Source: Artocarpus heterophyllus
Taxonomy: Eukaryota > Streptophyta > Magnoliopsida > Rosales > Moraceae
Assembly (NCBI GenBank): GCA_025403435.1
Contig: CM046350.1
Span: 24,181,661-24,245,660 of the forward strand
Reading direction: 5' to 3'
Length of the DNA stretch: 64,000 nucleotides
This document shows, piece by piece, positions 36,520-43,365 of the stretch. How positions within the stretch are numbered: position 1 is the first letter of the stretch; each line of letters starts with the position of its first letter. The notes below the pieces were generated by a model. It ran no database searches, was not told the origin of the DNA, and was given only the letters and a program-made list of their open reading frames with translations. The position numbers were made by a program, and so were the translations under genes.

Positions 36520-36569
36520 TGAAGATGCGTTTTAAGAATAATAAATACTCCTTACCTCAGCCATCTTCA
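36520..36569 (-). other. Hairpin motif copy 2 (after LOG ORF)
   Basis: Arms TGAAGATG and CATCTTCA (36520-36527, 36562-36569) are perfectly complementary, with a sequence unrelated to copy 1's arms. The blocks 'gcgttttaagaa' and 'cctcagcc' match the other copies. Confidence 0.8.
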
Positions 36570-36644
36570 AACTTTTATGCTACAAAAGAAAAATGCAGAG
36601 ATGAGAATTTTACAAACACAAAGAACTTCATTTTCGGACCGTTA

Positions 36645-36687
36645 TCGAGACGCGTTTCAGGCCAAAACCTTCACTCAGCCATCTCGA
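36645..36687 (-). other. Hairpin motif copy 3 (after LOG ORF)
   Basis: Arms TCGAGA and TCTCGA (36645-36650, 36682-36687) enclose 'cgcgtttcaggcc' and 'tcactcagcc'. An inner AAGG/CCTT pairing is possible in this copy, replacing different pairs in the others. Confidence 0.78.
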
Positions 36688-36956
36688 CCTATGAACACAT
36701 GAATCTTAAAGTCTTACAAATAGCACACTCTTTTTTTTTCGCTTGGTTTTTTTTTTTTTTAAACTAGTCCCAGATTCAATCACAAAAGAAAAAAAAAATT
36801 GACACAACCTTCTCCCCCCAACCTAGATTGAACACTGTTCCAAAGTTTAACAAGATTAAATAAAAAGAGCAACAACATATACTTACCAGAGCGGTTATTC
36901 AAAGACAAAAAAAGACAAAACAACAATGCTGTAAGTAAAACTAAAAGAGGTAGAGT

Positions 36957-37595
36957 TTAGAGAGAAAGATCCCAATCTCGTTTGCGTTTTTCGCAGAACT
37001 TTGATGTTGCAGTGCCCGTTTCAGGATCAATGACGTGCATTTTTTCGAGCAATTCCTCTACAGTAGTGGCAGAGATAAAAATCTTTCTTCCTGACTCATC
37101 AAGAAACTTTTGTTCCACAGCATGATCTAAAAAACTAAGCAAACTGTCAAAGTAACCATTTATATTTAACAAACCAACAGGTTTAGAGTGTAGTCCTAAC
37201 AATTTCCAACTAGCAACGGCAAAAAGTTCCTCTAGAGTTCCTAAACTTCCAGGTAAGGCAATGAAAGCATCAGAAGCAAACTCCATGTCTCTTATTCGCT
37301 CAGGCATGCCTGCAACTATTTTTTCAACACCAATGGTAGGACCACATAAACGACTTTGAGCAAGGACACTTGGAATAATACCTAGAGCTCCAGTACCTCC
37401 AGAACGTCTTCCAGCAGAGACAGTACCCATTAAACCTAGACTACCTCCTCCATAGACAAGGTTTATCTTTTTCGTAGCCAAGACATAGCCTAAATGAAAT
37501 GCATTTTCTATGTAATCAATGCCTCTTCCTGATTTAGAACCACAAAACACACAGATATTGTTGAACTTTAAAGATGACTGGGACGAGGAATCCAT
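36957..37595 (-). CDS. LOG-like cytokinin riboside 5'-monophosphate phosphoribohydrolase carried by a retrotransposon
   Basis: The 212-aa protein is full length for the plant LONELY GUY family (usually about 210-225 aa). Family members release active cytokinin bases and ribose 5-phosphate from cytokinin nucleotides, in cytosol and nucleus. Visible motifs are ICVFCGS (14-20), the nucleotide-binding VYGGGSLGLMG (47-57), MPERIRDM (97-104, keeping the conserved Arg100) and PGSLGTLEE (115-123). The last is a variant of the hallmark PGGxGTxxE, with Gly117 changed to Ser and Glu123 kept. The segment KPVGLLNINGYFDSLLSFLDHAV (138-160) is typical of plant LOG. Host LOG genes have several introns, but this ORF has none, which suggests capture through spliced RNA. 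A TATA-like box lies about 100 nt upstream. Family assignment is firm. Activity is uncertain because of the Ser and other changes near the active site. Confidence 0.93.
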   Translation of the reverse strand: MDSSSQSSLKFNNICVFCGSKSGRGIDYIENAFHLGYVLATKKINLVYGGGSLGLMGTVSAGRRSGGTGALGIIPSVLAQSRLCGPTIGVEKIVAGMPERIRDMEFASDAFIALPGSLGTLEELFAVASWKLLGLHSKPVGLLNINGYFDSLLSFLDHAVEQKFLDESGRKIFISATTVEELLEKMHVIDPETGTATSKFCEKRKRDWDLSL

Positions 37596-37695
37596 GATAG
37601 TTACTAAGACTAAGACTCTTTTTTTTTTCTTCTTTTTTTTTTTTGAATGACTCTATCTTACAAATTCGCTCTGAGAAAAACTTAAGAACTGAAAG

Positions 37696-37706
37696 GATTT
37701 TATAGA
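37696..37706 (-). promoter_or_regulatory. TATA-like box upstream of LOG ORF
   Basis: TCTATAAAATC on the minus strand lies about 100 nt before the LOG ATG. The identical 11-mer precedes ORF2 at 39040-39050. Farther upstream, 'tttgtcaaaag'-type and 'atctgtc'-type short repeats (about 37750-37860 on the minus strand) may be regulatory. Promoter activity is inferred. Confidence 0.6.
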
Positions 37707-38084
37707 CACCTAAAGAGAACGTTGGGTAAAATTAAATAAAGACAGCTGTGATGACAGATAAGGACAGATAAATGTGACACTCCTATAGACAACTTGTACC
37801 TGACAACACTATTTACCTTTTGACAAACTGGACTTTACTGTACAACTTTTGACAAATGGGACTAAATTTTTAAAATTCGAAGTAAAGCTTATCTTACACG
37901 ATACACAAGACACCTACCGAATATAATTATGCATCTGACAAAAGAAGAAAAGTCAAGATATCATTATTATAAGATAAACGGTACAATCACAATTATTAAA
38001 CAACAACTGTACAAATCACACAAAAATAAAAAAATCTTTTTGTTGATGAGATTTTATTCGAGAATGAGTTGAAGAAACTTTTGT

Positions 38085-38132
38085 TCATCAAAACGCGTTT
38101 CCAGAAATTTCGTTACTCAGCCGTTTTGATGA
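38085..38132 (-). other. Hairpin motif copy 4 (after ORF2)
   Basis: An 11-bp perfect stem, TCATCAAAACG with CGTTTTGATGA (38085-38095, 38122-38132), encloses 'cgtttccagaaa' and 'ttactcagcc'. It starts about 104 nt after the ORF2 stop. It is the strongest stem of the set. Confidence 0.85.
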
Positions 38133-38235
38133 TTTTTTTCATTAAAACCATGCTCATACCTCAAATAAATTTTCAATCAATTTTTTTTTTATATTTTTTT
38201 TTTGGACAAACACACAGAGAAACAAAGAAAATACC

Positions 38236-38790
38236 TTACAGACCTTGTTCTGAAGTGGAAGGATCATGAGTCTGTTTTCCATCTAACATTCTCGCAAACT
38301 GAACAGTTGGGTCTTTTAGCGTCAGATTCCCAAGACGTTCTTTTTCTTCATGAAATTGAGGCCAGAGTTGTTTCATAGCCCTCCAGACGTATCCACTTGG
38401 ATGGGACTCAAGAGAAACTCGAAGATCTTTTAAGTTTTCATTCCTAAGACCATTTTTACAGAACTGAATTTTATCTTCCCTATTTCTAGATACGAAACCA
38501 GGTGAGGGACATTTTCCAGAACAAGTTTGATGAGAACATTTATGACATTTTGACTCCATACAACGAGCTCTTCTTTTTCTAGCACACAGACTTGTACCCA
38601 TACCAGGCAAGCCTACATTATTTACATCACTTGAACGAGCAAGACCTTCTATGTACATCTTGATATCAGTAGGAAGCTTAAAACGTGAAAGTACCCAAAG
38701 ATGAGTGACTCTAGTTTTATACTTCTTTCTGATCTCTCTTTGAGAAAGTGAAGGGAAATATTTCTTTAAGTGCTCATATTTCAGATCCAT
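38236..38790 (-). CDS. ORF2: basic Cys-rich protein, possible zinc-binding nucleic-acid-binding protein
   Basis: 184 aa with no family I can name firmly. The centre has a basic run (ARKRRAR, 70-76) followed by a dense cluster: Cys77, Cys82, Cys85, His88, Cys90, Cys94 and later Cys111. The spacing C-x2-C-x4-C-x3-C could bind zinc. A basic nuclear-targeting-like run leading into a small Cys cluster is also the arrangement of the Cys-rich nucleic-acid-binding proteins of carlaviruses and relatives. That is a motif-level resemblance only, and a host origin is equally possible. It is not a Gag knuckle (CCHC spacing is absent). The ORF is intact, in sense orientation between ORF1 and LOG, with its own TATA-like box about 250 nt upstream and a CT-rich leader. 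Confidence 0.7.
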   Translation of the reverse strand: MDLKYEHLKKYFPSLSQREIRKKYKTRVTHLWVLSRFKLPTDIKMYIEGLARSSDVNNVGLPGMGTSLCARKRRARCMESKCHKCSHQTCSGKCPSPGFVSRNREDKIQFCKNGLRNENLKDLRVSLESHPSGYVWRAMKQLWPQFHEEKERLGNLTLKDPTVQFARMLDGKQTHDPSTSEQGL

Positions 38791-39039
38791 GATTGAGAAA
38801 TTGAGATTCTTGAGAGTGAATTGAAAGCTTTAAGAGAGAGTTCGAGAGAGAATTGTGAAGATTTTCGTGGAAGCAGAAGAAAAGAAGATTGAAAAGTGTT
38901 TGAAAGATTGGAGAATTTTGAAAGAGTTTTGAAGAATTTCTTGGAATTTTAGCGAGAAGACAGAGAAAATTTGAGAGAGAGAATAAGAAATTCAGAGAGA
39001 GAAAGAACAAAGATTTCTGAGCTGGGATGCACAGTAACA

Positions 39040-39050
39040 GATTTTATAGA
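39040..39050 (-). promoter_or_regulatory. TATA-like box upstream of ORF2
   Basis: TCTATAAAATC on the minus strand, identical to the box before LOG. Downstream is a CT-rich leader (about 38930-39010 on the minus strand), typical of plant 5' UTRs. Upstream in element direction lie repeated GTCTGAGTAA (39151-39160 and 39085-39094) and a related GTCTGAACA (39066-39074). The overlapping 78-aa ORF at 38774-39010 is probably leader sequence. Confidence 0.6.
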
Positions 39051-39245
39051 CAAGGGGTGGACTTCTGTTCAGACACGGGGAAGCTTACTCAGACGCACGT
39101 GAGAGTAATGGGCTGAACTCAAATGGGCCAAAGAAAAGTAACCTAACAGATTACTCAGACATGAAAATATTTTTGTATTTTTTTGAGTTTTTTTTTTAAT
39201 TTTTTTTTTGAGATCTAAAATTCAGAAAAATTCATTGAAGATTAT

Positions 39246-39337
39246 TTCATTAAAATGCGTTTCTAGAGGCCGTTGATACAAAAATACCAACTAATCGTGC
39301 TGATTATAACCTCCATAATTTCTACCATGTTAATGAA
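39246..39337 (-). other. Hairpin motif copy 5 (after ORF1)
   Basis: Arms TTCATTAAAATG (39246-39257) and CATGTTAATGAA (39326-39337) pair with one mismatch. The 'gcgtttctagaggcc' block is conserved, but the 'ctcagcc' block has been replaced. It lies 93 nt after the ORF1 stop. Loop sequence around 39260-39325 aligns with the hairpin of element B (9060-9130), so these two are orthologous copies. Confidence 0.78.
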
Positions 39338-39429
39338 TTTTTGAAATTATTTTTCTGATTTTTAGGAAAAACAAAGAAAATAAAGATACGACAAACACAA
39401 GGAAAAAAAAAATAAAGACAATACAAACA

Positions 39430-39867
39430 TTAATCTATAACTATGATTTCAGTTTCTGGTTCGGAGTCAGAATCGTCAATGTGGATGACTGTTGGAAGAG
39501 ATGCTCTAAACCTTCCCAAAAGATAGCACTCCCAAAAAGTTAAGTTGCCAGTAGCTGCAAAGAATCTTTGCTGAAATTCTTCTTCATCCATGAGATCATA
39601 CATAAGGTCATCCATAGTGTCACCCACAGTGTCACCCATCACCACATCCTCAGGTTCTTTAAAAACTTCATTTTCACATTCAGCCTCAAAATTTGAAATG
39701 TTTGCTTCAAGAGATTGGTCAGAGACATTCACAGGATGGTTGTCAACCTTGGGTGGAACATTCGAATCAAAAGAATTAGCCAAATCAGCCAAGGGATCAA
39801 CAAACGTTCCTGAAGTATTGCTCTCAACAAAATTCACTTCACACTTTCCAGAGGGTGATTGTGCCAT
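39430..39867 (-). CDS. ORF1: acidic protein with C-terminal SUMO-interaction-like motifs
   Basis: 145 aa, no recognised family. It sits in the gag position, starting about 60 nt after the PBS. It is strongly acidic, with a middle region rich in Asp, Glu and Met (VVMGDTVGDTMDDLMYDLMDEEEF, written here only as an acidic amphipathic stretch at about 75-98). The end contains VIHIDDSDSE (about 127-136), a hydrophobic core followed by acidic and Ser residues, the pattern of a SUMO-interacting motif. A second, weaker EIIVID closes the protein. No zinc knuckle or capsid motif is visible. The frame is intact and in sense orientation. Confidence 0.65.
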   Translation of the reverse strand: MAQSPSGKCEVNFVESNTSGTFVDPLADLANSFDSNVPPKVDNHPVNVSDQSLEANISNFEAECENEVFKEPEDVVMGDTVGDTMDDLMYDLMDEEEFQQRFFAATGNLTFWECYLLGRFRASLPTVIHIDDSDSEPETEIIVID

Positions 39868-39927
39868 GTTAAAAACGTTGAATTAGAAAATGCATGCAGA
39901 TTTCTACGTGAACAGTACTTAATACCT

Positions 39928-39945
39928 TCCCCGGCAACGGCGCCA
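39928..39945 (-). other. LOG element primer binding site
   Basis: On the minus strand TGGCGCCGTTGCCGGGGA lies 6 nt from the 5' LTR end. This is the PBS type known from Athila-group gypsy elements (reported as tRNA-Asp). Its perfect preservation agrees with recent mobility. Confidence 0.9.
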
Positions 39946-39951
39946 AAAACT

Positions 39952-42119
39952 TGGTCTCGCGTCTATTTACGCATTTTAAACTAACCTCAAGTATAAGGTT
40001 GTCTCAAGTAATATTTTCTCGGTGAATCCGAGGTCGAACCCACAAGGAAGGATTTATTCAGTTCCAGTACATGTATTATATTAACTTTTTCTTTTTATTT
40101 AAACTGAAAAATTTGAGGATTAATATTTATTATTCACAGAATGTATTTACAATATTTACACATTTTTTTTACAACATTTTTCATTTTTAGATTTTGATAA
40201 TATGGAACTTTAATAACAAGAAATGCAATTAATAACTTAAGCAAAGTAACAACAATAATAATGACAATTTACAGAAGTGAAACAGCAATAATAACAGGGC
40301 TGAGGTTCAAAGGTTCCGTTCTGACAATTATCTTTAATATATTTTAGTTTCTCTTTTTATTTATTAGTTAGTTTAAGTATGCACTATGCCATCCTATGTC
40401 GACAATAAATCAAGAATTACTAAGCATTTACTGTGCCATTCCATGTCTATAATGCAACAAAAACACAACTTAATAAATAAGCAGCATTTCAACATAACTT
40501 AACTAAAATAACAACCAAGATAGTGAGTTAAGCATTTACCGAGCCATTCTCTATCTACGAGTAATCAAGGTCCTCCCAAGCATTATCCGTGCCAGTCTAT
40601 GTCGTCGATAAATCAAAACCGTGATTTTGGCAGAGTTCTAGCTAAGACAATATTGAAATTCTAGGTTTTCTAAGAGAATATTTTGGCATTACAACAGCTT
40701 AGAAAACTAAGAAAAACCAAAAATATTTAAAATAATTTTGCCAGAATTTCCCCCTCTCCCCTCAGCTAAAAGGAAATTTAGAAAGACATAATTAATAAAG
40801 TACTACTGATATTATTAAACATAATTTTTACAACATAAACTAGAAAATATTTTACAAGAAACTAGACTGAAAACTAAAATAAAAACTAGACTATAACTAT
40901 TATAACAACAATTTTATGCTGCGAAAGGCTCTCTCAACTGAGGCAAAAGCCTCAGTATTTATAGTGATTCGAGATTGCAAATGTCCATTGCTATTTAATG
41001 ATCTTCACTGTTGAAAGTTGACAATTTTCAATTATTTGCTTCTTCTCTTCTTCGCGCTGCAGCTAGCCTTCTCGCTCTGAAATTTTATTTTTCTTCTTTT
41101 CCCGTGCTGAGAGCTGTTCTTCATTATGGGTTTTAGCCTTTGGGATTCTGTGTGACGCAGATCATGACAAGACCATAACGGACTGATCGTGTCCGTTAAT
41201 CGCACGATCCAACGGCTGTCAGATGCTCATAAATTGGGCCTAAGTGGGACCAGTGAAAGCGCAATTATAGACCGTCAGATTGGTCTTGGTATTCGCATCG
41301 AATGGCTGAGAGAGAGGCTGCATGTGGTCATGACCGCACGCGATCCAAGACTATCTGAGACACCCCACTGACACGCTACAGCTTGTCGGCGCGTGTAACG
41401 CACGCTCCAATCATATCTCGACACGTGGACCGCACTTTGAGATTCCGCTGATGCACCGAATGACGCGTTGACATGCGTCTCTTCCTCGGACGGCTGAGAT
41501 TGATTTGGCAGTGAATCTGACGGCTCCCATGACGCCACGTGTCCTTTTTGAATTTTGAATTTTTCAAAGATTTTTGATGCATTTGATGTCCGATTTTATC
41601 CGTTTTGGTGTCGTTTTGCTCCGTTTTTCCTCCAGATTTCAAATCTAAAATTACAAACATACTAATATTAATTATTTTACAAACTTAATATTTATTAAAA
41701 ATATTTATTTTACAATAAAACACACAAAAATAGATAAAAACTCTTAAAATTTCCAGTCTCTTGCGGTTGAGCACAGATATAATTTTTATGACTTGAAAAT
41801 ATTTTTAAAAAATTACTAAAAATATAATAAGACATATTTATAAACTTAAAACACACTACCAAACACACTAACACTCAAAATAAAATAACCACATTATTTT
41901 TACAGTTTTCACTATTTACAGACTAGACACTTATTTAACATACCAAAATGACTTTAATAATAAAAACACACTAAAAACACATTTTTAATCATATTTTCAC
42001 TCCAAGACATAAAAATACTTATTAAAACAAAATGCTAATAATTAGAGGATTTAATGAGAAATAAAAGCGTAAACAAATGAATTAAGCTTTAGAAAATGTA
42101 CACTTTTATAGTCTCATCA
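39952..42119 (-). repeat. LOG element 5' LTR
   Basis: 2168 bp. In element direction it starts TGATGAGACTATAAAAG and ends GCGAGACCA. U3 holds G-box cores at 41536-41541 and 41422-41427. The TATA-like box is at 40956-40963 and the adjacent hairpin at 40938-40955. It would drive the genomic transcript across ORF1, ORF2 and LOG. Confidence 0.95.
40938..40963 (-). promoter_or_regulatory. LTR core promoter with start-site hairpin
   Basis: In element direction, TATAAATA is followed directly by CTGAGGCTTTTGCCTCAG, a 7-bp perfect stem with a 4-nt loop. At TATA plus 8-26 nt it falls at or just before the expected transcription start. The same arrangement is at 34054-34079. Confidence 0.65.
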
Positions 42120-42900
42120 GCAGTCCAGGCAATCATAAGGAGTGCCCCCTCCTCTCATGTAGAGTAAATTAGTCCTAACACTTTCTTTGGTTGTTGGCTT
42201 TAAGCATTTGTTTTTGCACAGTTAGTTTCATACCTCTTTTATTGGGTATAGAGTCCAAATTACCCTCAACCACACTCATAAATAAATCTAAAGTTGATGA
42301 ATTGTTGCCCTATTGTTTCTCCTTTTGCACCCTCTCTCTTTCTATTTCTTCAAAAGTTGAACATCCAATGATCTCCATCACCTTCCCTATCCTGAGGTTG
42401 CATCGATCATCGTCATCGATTATCACTCCGACGAGGTAGATTCGTGCCATCAAACATCCTCTGTAGCACTAATCATCACGAGGCTACATATCTCCGCCAA
42501 TCTCAGGCACCCTCATGCAAGGCTAATCTCCTCTGGTTGTTGTCGATTCTGAATCCAAGCAACAACCAAGCTGCCATTGCGCGACGAGCTCCCATTGACC
42601 TTCTTCTCTGAACTCCTGGCGGATCTACAATCTATAGAAGTTACAAAAATAGTTGTTCTCATGCCTCCTCCATAATGATGCAGATCTCCTTCGGGTTGTA
42701 ACTGATTCTAGAGTGAAGCAACAACCAAGCTGCCATGGTGCAATGAGCTAGTGATGATCCTCCCCTTCGAACTCGCGGCAGATCTGCAAGTCTATGGAAG
42801 TTGAGATAGGTTAATCTCTCATTCATATTGTTATCCACGTCTTGAACTTGTGATGGTAATTAGAAGTTCTACAATATGCTAGAGATCAAGCTATTGTTGA
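42120..42900. repeat. Compound dispersed repeat, copy 2, right part
   Basis: This continues the repeat interrupted at 33067 and matches 29288-29759 ('gtgccccct', 'gtaaattagtcct', 'accctcaaccacactca', 'aaaagttgaacatc'). Beyond the region present in copy 1 it holds a diverged ~160-bp tandem duplication, with 'aagcaacaaccaagctgcca' at 42557 and 42717. The 82-aa ORF at 42191-42439 lies in this repeat and has no recognised features. Confidence 0.7.
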
Positions 42901-43126
42901 ATTGAAAGTTTTTTGGTGTGTTGTTGTTGTTGTTTTGGAAATTGTTAGATTTATGGGTTAGGATTTAGTCCATATAGGGGCTAATTTTGGGGGTCTATGG
43001 TTTAGGTTTTAAAATAAAAAATGCAACATAGCAATTCTTAAGTTTTATTGTATGTTTTCAACAATTTTCTTTCTTTTTCTTTTTTTTTTAATATTTTGTA
43101 TGTGTAGTATATTTATTATAAACTAA

Positions 43127-43365
43127 AGTTTATCGTTGATGAACTTGAGTTTATCAATAATACACCATAAATATTTGATTCATTGTTTAGTATATCATTA
43201 AAGTTTATCAATGGTTAACACTAATAAAATGGAATCTAACTGAAGTTTATCGTTAATGAACCTCAATTTATCATTGATAAACTCGAGTTTATCAGCGATA
43301 ATTTAAAGTTATCATTGATAGATTCGAGTTTATCAGTGATAGTCTTAAGTTCATCAATGATGGAC
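43127..43365. repeat. Degenerate short tandem repeat with palindromic units
   Basis: Units of roughly 20-25 bp built on 'gtttatc(a/g)(t/a)tgat(a/g)aact' recur about nine times, in both orientations of the 'ttatcattgataa' palindrome. The array is diverged and AT-rich. No coding potential. Confidence 0.7.

Larger units (their letters stand above)
33063..42124 (-). mobile_element. LOG-carrying non-autonomous LTR retrotransposon (Athila-like) with TSDs
   Basis: LTRs of 2160 bp (33068-35227) and 2168 bp (39952-42119) have TG...CA ends and perfect TSDs GCAGT (33063-33067, 42120-42124). On the minus strand the order is 5' LTR, PBS TGGCGCCGTTGCCGGGGA, ORF1 (145 aa), ORF2 (184 aa), LOG-like ORF (212 aa), polypurine tract, 3' LTR. 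There is no gag, protease, RT or integrase, so mobilisation would need enzymes from a relative such as intact Athila-type elements. The LTRs share blocks with element B. The LTRs are nearly identical and all three ORFs are open, which suggests a recent insertion. Confidence 0.95.

Noticed and set aside
36463..36687. Hairpins as hammerhead ribozymes
   Set aside because: CUGA- and GAAA-like parts are present, but CUGANGA is not conserved and there is no third stem or UH cleavage site. Kept only as an unknown RNA motif.
38774..39010. 78-aa Leu/Phe/Ser-rich ORF upstream of ORF2
   Set aside because: It coincides with the CT-rich leader downstream of a TATA-like box and overlaps the ORF2 start in another frame. 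Likely UTR.
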